A stretch of 64,000 bases of DNA from Verrucomicrobiota bacterium (GTDB lineage: Bacteria > Verrucomicrobiota > Verrucomicrobiia > Limisphaerales > Fontisphaeraceae), in contig JBAXGN010000010.1 of the NCBI GenBank assembly GCA_037139415.1, positions 1-64,000 on the forward strand, read 5' to 3'. A program made the translations under genes and the position numbers. Below are positions 47,158 to 56,010 of this stretch, piece after piece (positions within the stretch are counted from its first letter, which is position 1; each line of letters opens with the position of its first letter). The notes under the pieces were generated by a model. The model saw nothing but the letters and a program-made list of their open reading frames with translations. It did no database searches and was not told the DNA's origin.

Positions 47158-47811
47158 ATGGAACACATGTTATCGAGAATTCATCAGGCCGGCGTCATCG
47201 CCGTGCTGGTCATCGAACGGGCTGAAGATGCCGTGCCGCTGGCACGTTCCCTGCTGGACGGCGGCATTGACGTCATTGAATTAACCCTGCGAACGCCAGC
47301 GGCGCTGGAAGCGCTGCAACGGATCAAACGCGAGGTGCCGGAAGTACTCTGCGGGGTCGGAACCATTCTCACCCCGGAACAGGTCAGCGAGGTGGTGGCC
47401 GCCGGAGCCGCCTTTGGGGTGGCGCCGGGAATGAATCCCCGGGTTATCCAGGCCGCAAAGCAAATGGGACTGCCATTCGCCCCGGGGGTGTTGACACCTT
47501 CAGATATTGAACAGGCTTTGGAGTTGGGATGCCGGCTGCTAAAGTTTTTCCCAGCCGAACCGTCCGGCGGACTCAAGTATTTGAAAAGCATGGCGGCTCC
47601 GTATATGCATCTGAATGTTCGCTTCGTGCCGCTCGGCGGCCTGGAGGCCAGCCACATCACCACCTATCTGGCGGAACCGATGATTCCGGCGCTGGGCGGT
47701 TCCTGGCTCGCACCCCGCGACGTGATCCGCAAGCAGGACTGGGCAGCCATCACCGCCAACGCCCGGGCTGCCTCGGATCTGGTTGCCAAGGTGCGGGAGC
47801 CCAAGCGATGA
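47158..47811 (+). CDS. eda: 2-dehydro-3-deoxy-phosphogluconate (KDPG) aldolase
   Basis: 217-aa class I aldolase that cleaves KDPG to pyruvate and glyceraldehyde 3-phosphate. Key segments are IELTLRTP (Glu of the active site), GVGTILTPEQV, and LLKFFPAE with the Schiff-base lysine at about residue 129. It is the last step of uronate catabolism. Its stop overlaps the kdgK start as ATGA (47808-47811), so the two are translationally coupled. It is 40 bp after the beta-helix gene. Confidence 0.93.
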   Translation: MEHMLSRIHQAGVIAVLVIERAEDAVPLARSLLDGGIDVIELTLRTPAALEALQRIKREVPEVLCGVGTILTPEQVSEVVAAGAAFGVAPGMNPRVIQAAKQMGLPFAPGVLTPSDIEQALELGCRLLKFFPAEPSGGLKYLKSMAAPYMHLNVRFVPLGGLEASHITTYLAEPMIPALGGSWLAPRDVIRKQDWAAITANARAASDLVAKVREPKR

Positions 47812-48857
47812 GCCGCATCATCACTCTCGGTGAGATCATGGGGCGCCTAGCCGCCCCCGGGTTCAAACGGTTCCAGCAAGCCATGCCGGGTTCAGTGGAC
47901 GTCACGTTTGCCGGAGCGGAGGCCAGCGTGGCCGCTTCCCTCGCTTATCTGGGCGGCGACGCCGCGTTTGTCACGGCCCTGCCCGATCATGCCATTGCCG
48001 ACGCTTGCGTGGCCAACCTGCGCGGCATCGGGGTGGATACCAAACATATCCTGCGGGTGCCGCACGGCCGCCTGGGCCTGTATTTCCTGGAACACGGCAC
48101 CAACCAGCGTTCGGGGAACGTAATCTATGACCGCGAAGGTTCCGCCATGGCGATCACGCCGCCGGAGGCTTATCCGTGGCCGCGTATTTTTGAGAACGCC
48201 GGTTGGTTCCACATCTCCGGCATCACCCCGGCCATCTCGCGAAATGCCGCCGCCGTGGCACTGACGGCGGTGCGGGAAGCCGCCAAGCGCGGCCTGCAAA
48301 TCTCCTGCGACATGAACTACCGCAGCAAACTCTGGCAATGGGATCCGGCACTGAAACCACGCGAACTGGCCACCCACACCATGCGGGAATTACTGCCGTT
48401 GGTCGATCTGTTCATCGGCGGACGGGAGGACGTGGAAGCCATACTCGGTCTTGATGGGGCAGCCTCACTCGAAGACCTTGTCCGGCAAATCACGCAACAG
48501 TTCCCGCGCCTTCAGCGCGTCGCCATGACGCTGCGCGAAGGCATTTCCGCCACACATAACAATTTCGGCGGCCTGCTCTACGACCGGCACGCGAACCAAT
48601 TCTGCCATGCCCCACAACCAGGGCACCTATATCCGATCACCAGCATCGTGGACCGCCTCGGCGCCGGCGACGCCTTCACTGCCGGGCTGATCCATGCGCT
48701 CACAACCCCCAAGCTTGCCGCCCCGCAAACCGCCATCGCGTTTGCCACTGCCGCCGGCTGCCTCGCGCACTCCATTGAAGGCGATTTCAACTTCAGCACC
48801 CGCGCTGAAATCGAGGCGCTCATGAACGGCAGCACCTCAAGTCGCGTGAGACGTTGA
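47808..48857 (+). CDS. kdgK: 2-dehydro-3-deoxygluconokinase (PfkB family)
   Basis: 349 aa. ATG 47808 overlaps the eda stop; the open frame upstream to 47529 is the shadow of eda. It is a ribokinase-fold enzyme with GAEASVAASLAYLGGDA near the N terminus and GAGDAFTAG near 284-292 with the catalytic Asp. SCDMNYRSKLW matches the substrate-lid and anion region of KDG kinases. It phosphorylates KDG to KDPG, the substrate of the gene it overlaps; this adjacency is the main support for the specific assignment within PfkB. Confidence 0.88.
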   Translation: MSRIITLGEIMGRLAAPGFKRFQQAMPGSVDVTFAGAEASVAASLAYLGGDAAFVTALPDHAIADACVANLRGIGVDTKHILRVPHGRLGLYFLEHGTNQRSGNVIYDREGSAMAITPPEAYPWPRIFENAGWFHISGITPAISRNAAAVALTAVREAAKRGLQISCDMNYRSKLWQWDPALKPRELATHTMRELLPLVDLFIGGREDVEAILGLDGAASLEDLVRQITQQFPRLQRVAMTLREGISATHNNFGGLLYDRHANQFCHAPQPGHLYPITSIVDRLGAGDAFTAGLIHALTTPKLAAPQTAIAFATAAGCLAHSIEGDFNFSTRAEIEALMNGSTSSRVRR

Positions 48858-48872
48858 TTATTTTCACCAACC

Positions 48873-49094
48873 ATGAATACCCCGCGCGCACCTTATTGGC
48901 TGGCCACGGCACTCGCTGGGCGGCTGCGTTGGGTGTTGATCTTCTGGATGTTCCTGATGGGAGCGGTCACAGATCAATTCGGATGGACCGCGTCGTTTCT
49001 CGTCGCCGCCAGCCTTAGTTTTGCAGGTTCGCTCGCGTGGTTGTTCGTGAATCCGGATGTGCCGATTCCCACCCCCGATAAGCTCGCGAAATGA
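48873..49094 (+). pseudogene. Remnant of an MFS hexuronate-type transporter
   Basis: 73 codons. The C-terminal part (LMGAVTDQFGWTASFLVAASLSF, then AWLFVNPDVPIP) is the last transmembrane helix and tail of an anion:cation symporter-type MFS protein, the group that includes hexuronate transporters. About ten helices upstream are gone and the N-terminal 25 residues are a hydrophobic stretch of uncertain origin. It sits exactly where a uronate locus would carry its transporter. It overlaps the next gene start by 4 bp (ATGA), so its reading frame is still used for coupling or has not long been lost. Confidence 0.7.
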
Positions 49095-51466
49095 AATATA
49101 CATTTACACTCATTACCGCCCTCCTGATGGCTCCGCCAGCCTCGCGGGGAGCTGAAGCGATGGAGGGGCGCGTCGGGCTCATGCCACGGACAGAGGATTA
49201 CACCTTGCTGTGGTGGGCCGACGGGCCACCCAGTTTCCTCAGCAGCAAAGCGCCGCCCGCCACCGAGACACTGTGCTTACAATCCGGCTCGTGGGGGTTG
49301 GCGTTTGATGCCAATAAAGTGCGGGCCTTGCGGGCCGGCAAATGGGCGACCCCGATGAGGGAGGAACTGGCTGTGCTACCCGGACGCACGGCACTGGCCG
49401 AGTTACCGACCGTTGCCTGGGATTGTGCGGTGGTTGCCGATGGCCACAGGTTCACCTGTGTGGGGCGAATGGAAACCAAAGGGGAGTTCTTCCAACCTGT
49501 GCGCTTCGTCGAGAGCGGGCGATTTTTCCAGCGCGTGGTAATTGAGGGTTTGAAGTTTGCCGACAGCACTGGAAAGGAATTCTCCGGCGGCGCGCGCCTG
49601 GAAATTTCGGCGTGGCCGGATCGGCTGGCCTTACGGTTGGAATTGGAACCCAAAGACCTGCCGGCAGCAGGAACTGCTGAGTTGCGATGGGATGAGCGTT
49701 GCGTCTCCGCCCCGCTGGTTGCCAAAACCTCTGTCCAGCTTGAAGTGTTTGACAATCAAACCGACCCACGCCCCACCCTGGAAGCCGACCCGGCGTTGAG
49801 GCTCGGTTTCGACACCGCACTTGGCTGCCAAACGCTTCAGTTACCGGAAAATCCATGGAGCAACTCAAAGGGCACCTATTATCCGGAAGAGCATTTGGAC
49901 CGACTGGATCGCTGGCGCTTCCGACTGCAAAACAATTCAGATCGCCCAACGGTGGCCCGCCTGATGTTCACGCAGCAGAAGAATATCAATCTCACTGGCT
50001 TCACGCCGATGCTGTGTGAAACCAATGGCACGCCCACGGGGCTGCCGGTGCAGATTTCCAAGAACTGGCACCGACGCCCGGAGAAAGGCGTCTTACCGCA
50101 CGAAGGTCCGTGGTTCCACGGTTGCGCGTTTGTCCGGTTGCCGCCAAAGTCAAAGCGCGAACTGGTGTTTCAGATGGTCTATGCGCGCTACGGCGGAATT
50201 TTCGCGGCATCGCACGCACAACTCTGCCTGATCGGCTGGGGGCACAACCAGTTCTGGGACCAGACCGCCATCGGAAGTTTCGGCGAAAGCATCTGTTTCG
50301 AGCCGGGACGCGTGCAACGGCGCTGCTTCATTGACGATGTGCGGCCCCTCATGACGCTACCGCATGACAAGCCCACCAAACCTTGGGGCTGGGCGGAAAA
50401 CTGCGGTGGCGGCGACTTTTTCATGTGGCAGGATGCGACGGGACGCTATCAGCCGATGCGTGCCACCCGCACCGATTACCGCGCCTATGGGCCCTGCCTC
50501 ACCGATGTGAGCTACACTGAAGAATCAACCGGCGGTGAACTGGCCGCACGCATGGATGTTTCATTACCCCGCAGCGACGACCACCTGCGCACCTTCTTCC
50601 GGCTGCGCTACGATGTACGCCGTCCGATGCAATGGCAGCGGTTGGCATTTTTCCAACTGGGCGCCGATTTCTATAACGATGTTCCCGCCCGCCGGGTCGC
50701 GGTCGGCGACATGAACGGTTTACGCGAGGAATGGGAACCGAAGCGAGCGAAGGATGTCTTCGACCGCTGTGCGGTGCCGCTAACCGGCGCGCAACCGTGG
50801 ATGTCCATCCACGGAGTGGAGCGCGAGGCGCTTCGTACCGGAAGTGCCGCTGCCAGCCGTGGGCTCATCGTGCGCAGTTGGCGGGCGGTGCTCGGCGGCA
50901 AGCCTTCACCCCAGCCGCACGCCTCGTTTTTCTGCACTGAATGGGGCAAAGGCAATTATCGCACCGTGCTCGAACTTGCGCCGCCGGCGAACCTCAAGGA
51001 ATTGCAGCCCGGCGACTTCGTGGAGGCTGACCTGGAACTGGTGGTTTTGCCCGCCACGGCCACCGCCTACTACGGGCCAGATAAAGCCTTTCGGGAAGCG
51101 CGGGCGAACAGCGCTGACACTTGGCGACTCGTCCAGCGGGAAGCGGCAGGCAATGCGGTGAACCCCCAAGCACGTCGCGGTAAAGTGCTGAAACCATATC
51201 CCTTGCGCATCGAGGTGGACGACCGCCAAACGGCCGAGGTGACGCTATGCGGCGGCCTGGGTTATGTGCCAGCGACCTTCAGCGGGTTGACCGCGCCTGA
51301 TGGGTATGCGCTTTTTGTTGATGGACAGCCCCTCAATCAGAGCGTACACGGCAACGACTTCTGGCAGACTGATTATAACCCGGCTACCCAACAATGGCAG
51401 CAAACCTTTAACCTCGCGTTCTCCACGAACCAGTTCCACACGGTGCGCCTGGAAAGAAAACCTTAA
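49091..51466 (+). CDS. Large secreted protein of unknown function
   Basis: 791 aa with a signal peptide (about 1-20, ending SRGAEA). Beta-rich throughout, with many Trp/Tyr/Phe (YTLLWWADGPPSF, KPWGWAENCGGGDFFMW), as in carbohydrate-binding or beta-sandwich proteins. Two candidate domains: a beta-sandwich from about 20 to 270, and a larger one after 280. I recognise no family and no catalytic motif. It begins at the ATGA overlap of the transporter remnant and precedes two sialidase-type genes by 15 bp and more on the same strand, so a role in binding or cutting the same glycan is likely but unproven. Confidence 0.7.
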   Translation: MKYTFTLITALLMAPPASRGAEAMEGRVGLMPRTEDYTLLWWADGPPSFLSSKAPPATETLCLQSGSWGLAFDANKVRALRAGKWATPMREELAVLPGRTALAELPTVAWDCAVVADGHRFTCVGRMETKGEFFQPVRFVESGRFFQRVVIEGLKFADSTGKEFSGGARLEISAWPDRLALRLELEPKDLPAAGTAELRWDERCVSAPLVAKTSVQLEVFDNQTDPRPTLEADPALRLGFDTALGCQTLQLPENPWSNSKGTYYPEEHLDRLDRWRFRLQNNSDRPTVARLMFTQQKNINLTGFTPMLCETNGTPTGLPVQISKNWHRRPEKGVLPHEGPWFHGCAFVRLPPKSKRELVFQMVYARYGGIFAASHAQLCLIGWGHNQFWDQTAIGSFGESICFEPGRVQRRCFIDDVRPLMTLPHDKPTKPWGWAENCGGGDFFMWQDATGRYQPMRATRTDYRAYGPCLTDVSYTEESTGGELAARMDVSLPRSDDHLRTFFRLRYDVRRPMQWQRLAFFQLGADFYNDVPARRVAVGDMNGLREEWEPKRAKDVFDRCAVPLTGAQPWMSIHGVEREALRTGSAAASRGLIVRSWRAVLGGKPSPQPHASFFCTEWGKGNYRTVLELAPPANLKELQPGDFVEADLELVVLPATATAYYGPDKAFREARANSADTWRLVQREAAGNAVNPQARRGKVLKPYPLRIEVDDRQTAEVTLCGGLGYVPATFSGLTAPDGYALFVDGQPLNQSVHGNDFWQTDYNPATQQWQQTFNLAFSTNQFHTVRLERKP

Positions 51467-51481
51467 ACAAACACACTCACC

Positions 51482-53101
51482 ATGACACTGCGATTCATCC
51501 CGATTCTCTTGCTAACCCTCATCACCCTCCTGGCGGCCGATGATCCGCAAATTTCGGCCGTGCGTGCGGCGGATGATGAACGCGTGGCCGCCACCCTCAC
51601 AGCGGACCGCGGACGGCTCACTGCGCTTTTTTCTGATGACCTGCGCTATGCGCATTCCACCGGCATGGTTGATACAAAGGCGACGCTCACGGAGACCATT
51701 GTGAGCGGACGCACCAAATACGAGGTCATCCGCTATGAGGAGCGGAATTTCACCATCCCGGCACCCGGCATCGCGCTCATGGCGGGGCGCGCCAACTTTA
51801 AAACAACCAACGCCAAAGGCACTGCGGATGTGCTGTTAAGTTTCCTGAGCGTCTGGCGATTCGAACAAGGGCAGTGGCGGTTTCTCGCGTGGCAATCCAG
51901 CAAAATACCAGCGCCGACGGAGGACACGGTTTCAAACCCGGCCCAGGAGGCGCCAAAAGCAATTCAAGACCATGGCGCGGGAGCCCTTGCCGGGCAGGCT
52001 TTGAATCCCAAGCAAGCGGCAGACCGCGTGCTGGCCGGCCTCTTCAAGGTCACCGCGCCGGAAGTGAAGGGTGCACATGATGCGGAATTTGCCTGCGTCG
52101 GCGATCGGGCATATATCGTCGCAGAGGTCAACGATGAGAAGGCGAGTGAAAGTGCGGGCTGGCCAATCATCTATTCGGCGCTGTCCATTGTGGACCTCAA
52201 GACACTGGCGGTGGTGAAGACTCTCCCCTTTGCCAAAAGCGGGCAGGCCTTTGAGAACGAAACGCTGCCGACCGGCGCCTGTTTTGTTCCGCGCATCATC
52301 CAGAAGGATGCCAGGACCGTGCGCTGTTACTTCGCCAGCGAGGCGCCCACCAAACGTCAATCGCAGACCTGGTTCCTGGATTTCAATATTGAACGCATGG
52401 AGTTTGAAAAACAAATCCACCGTGCCAAGCTCAAGACCGACGCTGGCGTGTTCGACCTGCAGCCGCAATATTTTCATGCCGATACCGCCGCGCACGGGTT
52501 CAAGCGTCCGGCCAAGGATTTCGGTCTTTACCTCTTTGACTCATTCAAAACCTTTGACGGCAAGACTTATGTGGCACTCAACAATTACCCGGGCGGACAG
52601 AATGCGCTGGCCATGGCCAACGAGGCGCTCGACACGTTTGAGATCGTCGGGCATTACAATGAACCGTTTGATTTGAATCTGACGGAGTCAGCGGTGAACC
52701 GCCTGCCCGATGGCACCTGGATGGCCATCTGCCGCCAGGAGGGTGGCAACCGGAATTACACCTTCACCACGAGCAAGGATGGCAAAACGTGGTCGCGCGG
52801 GGAGCATCGCGACTTCGTCCCAAACGGGAGCAGTTCCAAGCCCACCTTCGATAAATTTCGCGGCGTTTATTACCTCGGCTGGCAGGAGTCCACCCGGATC
52901 AACGGCGTCGGGCGCAGCGTGTTCAACCTGGACATCTCCAGAGATGGCAAGACGTGGGAGCGCAAGTATCGTTTCGAGACCGGGAAATCCTTCCAATATC
53001 CCACCTTCCACGAGCATCACGGCAGTATCTGGCTCGCGGTGACACAGGGCGACACTGATTCAAGCCGGAAGGAACGTATCATGTTTGGAAAACTGGAATA
53101 A
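51482..53101 (+). CDS. Secreted SnoaL-like (DUF4440) and sialidase-like fusion protein
   Basis: 539 aa. A signal peptide (1-19) is followed by a 120-residue DUF4440/SnoaL-like alpha+beta domain (DERVAATLTADRG through VWRFEQGQWRFLAW), and then a beta-propeller-like region with Asp-box repeats TSKDGKTWSRG and SRDGKTWERKY. Canonical sialidase Arg triad residues were not located with certainty. The two domains are normally separate, so the fusion is notable. It lies 15 bp after the large unknown secreted gene and 28 bp before the next sialidase. Confidence 0.75.
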   Translation: MTLRFIPILLLTLITLLAADDPQISAVRAADDERVAATLTADRGRLTALFSDDLRYAHSTGMVDTKATLTETIVSGRTKYEVIRYEERNFTIPAPGIALMAGRANFKTTNAKGTADVLLSFLSVWRFEQGQWRFLAWQSSKIPAPTEDTVSNPAQEAPKAIQDHGAGALAGQALNPKQAADRVLAGLFKVTAPEVKGAHDAEFACVGDRAYIVAEVNDEKASESAGWPIIYSALSIVDLKTLAVVKTLPFAKSGQAFENETLPTGACFVPRIIQKDARTVRCYFASEAPTKRQSQTWFLDFNIERMEFEKQIHRAKLKTDAGVFDLQPQYFHADTAAHGFKRPAKDFGLYLFDSFKTFDGKTYVALNNYPGGQNALAMANEALDTFEIVGHYNEPFDLNLTESAVNRLPDGTWMAICRQEGGNRNYTFTTSKDGKTWSRGEHRDFVPNGSSSKPTFDKFRGVYYLGWQESTRINGVGRSVFNLDISRDGKTWERKYRFETGKSFQYPTFHEHHGSIWLAVTQGDTDSSRKERIMFGKLE

Positions 53102-53129
53102 TTTTATAACCACAGAACCCATCATAGCT

Positions 53130-55811
53130 ATGAAAGGCAAAATGATCGCTCCCCTCATGTGCTGGCTGGTGACGGCAACCGCCGCGTTCAGCGCCGCCAG
53201 TGAGCCGGTTATTCCACCGCTCAATGCCACGCCCGGCCCGGAATACGCCGATGAGGTGCGCATGTTCCAAGGGATCCCGGCCATCGAACGCGCACCCAAT
53301 GGCCGGCTCTGGGCGGCGTGGTACGGCGGCGGCATCACCGAAGACAAAAACAACTACATCATACTCGATACCAGTGGCGACGACGGCCGTACCTGGCAAC
53401 GGGCGCTGATCCTGGATCCCGACCGCGACGGGCCGGTGCGCGCGTTCGACCCCTGCCTCTGGCACGACCCCGCCGGCAAGCTCTGGCTCTTCTGGGCGCA
53501 GCGGCCGGACAGCCGGCCGGCCGATTGCATGGCGATCACCACCACTGAATCGGGCAATGCCAAAGCGACGTGGTCGGCACCGCGCCGGTTTTTTGAGGGC
53601 ATCATGATGAACAAGCCGACAGTTGCGGCAGACGGGCGCTGGCTGGCGCCGGCGGCGGTCTGGTTCAGCAACGATAGCGCGCACGTCATGGCCACGGTGG
53701 ACCAAGGGAAGACCTACACGCAAATCGGCGCCGCCAACATCCCGGATAGGAAAGACCGCAACTGCGATGAACACATGCTGGTGCAAAAGCGCGACCAAAG
53801 CCTCTGGCTGCTTGTACGCACCCGCTACGGCATCGGAGAAAGCGTTTCCAAGGATGGCGGCAAGACCTGGCCAGAGGTCGTTCCCAGCCCGATCCCCCAC
53901 CCCACCACGCGCTTTTTCATCCGCCGCCTCAGCAGCGGCAACCTATTGCTGGTGCGACATGATCCCCCCAATAACGCCCGCACGCGCTCCCATCTCAAAG
54001 CCTTCCTGTCGGAAGATGATGGCCAGACCTGGAAAGGCGGTCTGCTGCTGGATGAGCGGCGCAATGTCTCCTATCCCGACGGAGTGCAAGCCAGCAATGG
54101 ACTCCTCTATGTCATCTACGATTGGGAACGCCAACGCGACAAGGAAATCCTGATGGCCACGTTCCGCGAAGCGGATGTGCTCCAGGGAACAATGGTGTCG
54201 CCCGATGGCCGCTTGCGGGCGCGCATCAACCAGGCCACCGGCACCAATGCCCCCGCCACCGTGCAAGGCAAGCGCGCAGCAAACGAGGACGGCAAACCGT
54301 TGCTCAAAGGACCGGCGCCGGAAATCGAGTACGGCGAAGGCGAAGCGGATGTGATGAACCCCGGCGCCAAGCTTTTCCTGGATCGCAATTACACGGCTCA
54401 GGAAGTGCCGGCGGCACTGCGCGGCAATAAGTTTGTCCGGTTCAACATCGGGGGCGGGCGCATCCTCTGCCGTCAACCCGGCGTGGTCTATCTGATCACC
54501 CCTTCGGCCGGACGGCAGCGAGACAGCCTGGCGGAGGCGCTTTTGAAGAGCGGTTTTGAAAAAGTCAAACTTCCGGAATTCCTGATGTTCGATGGGGAAC
54601 AAAATGTGTGCACGGTTTTCCAAAAGCGACTGGTCAAAGAAGAGGCCTTGAATGTGGAGAAGTGGGGAATCCTGGTGCTACCCGGTCAGGAAGCGAAACT
54701 CAGCCGGATCTCTTCGGTTGAACTCGCGGCGGATACCGAGACCCTGAAGTTGTGGGATCCGCAAGTGCCCTTCCCGCCTTACGATGAGATGCCCGATCTG
54801 CCCGTGGTGACCCATGTACAAGTAGAGCGCGCGGTCCAAGGCGGCTACCACTACCTGCATGAACCTGCCCTTGCCTGGCACAAAAATGTTCTGCATGCCG
54901 GCTGGGCCAATCACCGGCTTTTTGAGATCAACGTGAAAGACGAACTGCTGCGGGGCACCACCTCCACCGATGGCGGCCTCACCTGGGCTCCCGCCAAGAT
55001 CTGGGCGGAGAAGCCGCTGCTCGGGGGCGAGTCCTTTAATCATCCCGTGCTGTATTCGCATCAGGGCAAGCTCTGGGGATTCTTCACCCGCTGGGAAAAG
55101 GAACAGCCACGCACGGAACTGTTCACCCTGGACGAAGCCGCCGGTACCTGGCAACCGCTCAACCAGCACATCCCCGGCTTCATTCCGTTTACCCCGCCGC
55201 GCAAGCTGCGGGATGGCAACTGGATCATCGGCGGCGAACTGCTTTGGTACGAGGCGGCGGTCGCGATCAGCTACGGGGATGATTTCACGCGATGGGACGT
55301 GGTGCAAATCCCCCGGCCGGAAAGCATCAAACTGATGTTCCCGGAAACCACCTTCCTGGAACAGGGCAATGCCCTGGTGGCCATTTGCCGGCCCAAGGAT
55401 GCCAAGACCGCCCCGGCCTCCGTCAGCACGGATTGCGGACGCACCTGGACACCGTTGCGCCAGAGTAATTTTCCGTTGGCCGCCAGCAAACCGCTCAGCG
55501 GACGGCTCAGCACCGGCCAGCAATACCTCATCACGGGCAATCTGGAACAAGGTCGCAACCTGATGAGCATTGCGGTGACCGCCCCCGGTGACCAGACGCT
55601 TTGCCGGATTTGGAAAATCCGCCACCAGCAGTCCCCCAAGCGCCGCCTGCTGGGCAGCCAGGACGGCAAAAAGACGCATGTGGGCAACAGCACCGAATGG
55701 TCTTATCCGGCGGCCGTGGAGCACGACGGCAAACTGTACATCATCTACACCCAGGGCAAGGAAGACTGTGCGCTGTCCATCATTCCGGTGACCGCGCTGG
55801 CGGTGAAGTGA
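53130..55811 (+). CDS. Secreted two-domain exo-sialidase-type protein
   Basis: 893 aa from ATG 53130; the open frame starts at 53085 inside the preceding gene. A signal peptide (about 1-22, ending SAASEP) precedes two sialidase-like beta-propellers. Asp-box repeats include SEDDGQTWKGG, STDGGLTWAPA and STDCGRTWTPL. The first half has RAPNGRLWAAWYGGG, the usual start of BNR-type exo-alpha-sialidases. Verrucomicrobial members may act on non-sialic substrates. The 3' end overlaps an antisense gene remnant by about 30 bp. It is the last gene of the run that starts at 44428. Confidence 0.85.
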   Translation: MKGKMIAPLMCWLVTATAAFSAASEPVIPPLNATPGPEYADEVRMFQGIPAIERAPNGRLWAAWYGGGITEDKNNYIILDTSGDDGRTWQRALILDPDRDGPVRAFDPCLWHDPAGKLWLFWAQRPDSRPADCMAITTTESGNAKATWSAPRRFFEGIMMNKPTVAADGRWLAPAAVWFSNDSAHVMATVDQGKTYTQIGAANIPDRKDRNCDEHMLVQKRDQSLWLLVRTRYGIGESVSKDGGKTWPEVVPSPIPHPTTRFFIRRLSSGNLLLVRHDPPNNARTRSHLKAFLSEDDGQTWKGGLLLDERRNVSYPDGVQASNGLLYVIYDWERQRDKEILMATFREADVLQGTMVSPDGRLRARINQATGTNAPATVQGKRAANEDGKPLLKGPAPEIEYGEGEADVMNPGAKLFLDRNYTAQEVPAALRGNKFVRFNIGGGRILCRQPGVVYLITPSAGRQRDSLAEALLKSGFEKVKLPEFLMFDGEQNVCTVFQKRLVKEEALNVEKWGILVLPGQEAKLSRISSVELAADTETLKLWDPQVPFPPYDEMPDLPVVTHVQVERAVQGGYHYLHEPALAWHKNVLHAGWANHRLFEINVKDELLRGTTSTDGGLTWAPAKIWAEKPLLGGESFNHPVLYSHQGKLWGFFTRWEKEQPRTELFTLDEAAGTWQPLNQHIPGFIPFTPPRKLRDGNWIIGGELLWYEAAVAISYGDDFTRWDVVQIPRPESIKLMFPETTFLEQGNALVAICRPKDAKTAPASVSTDCGRTWTPLRQSNFPLAASKPLSGRLSTGQQYLITGNLEQGRNLMSIAVTAPGDQTLCRIWKIRHQQSPKRRLLGSQDGKKTHVGNSTEWSYPAAVEHDGKLYIIYTQGKEDCALSIIPVTALAVK

Positions 55812-56010
55812 TGGTCGTCTGCCCGGATATGAATGCAACACCCTTAACACCTTGGAAGGTGGTCTGAGCGACGACTTCGACGCGGGTCAGGTTGAGAGCG
55901 GCCCCTTCCGCCTGAAAAACCGTGGCGGCCGCAGCGGCAAAACCGGCGCCCGCCAACGTCATCGCAAACAGCAAACAATAGATGATCCGCATATTCATTT
56001 TTGAAATCAC
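55780..56010 (-). pseudogene. Truncated carbohydrate-binding (CBM6/35-like) secreted protein
   Basis: 76 codons; the natural start is ATG 55998 (NMRIIYCLL). A signal peptide is followed by TVFQAEGAALN and FQGVKGVAFISGQ, the opening of a CBM6/CBM35-type module (xFEAEDA...GYSGxGYV). The frame then runs antisense into the end of the sialidase gene and stops. The rest of the gene is missing; the break is at about 55812. The GTG at 56010 overlaps the stop of the helicase gene. Confidence 0.6.

Noticed and set aside
47529-47807. N-terminal extension of the KDG kinase
   Set aside because: It overlaps eda in another frame and carries no PfkB-like residues; ATG 47808 gives the family start and an ATGA overlap.
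54678-55850. 390-codon minus-strand frame opposite the sialidase gene
   Set aside because: Same antisense effect; the plus-strand frame has Asp boxes and a signal peptide.
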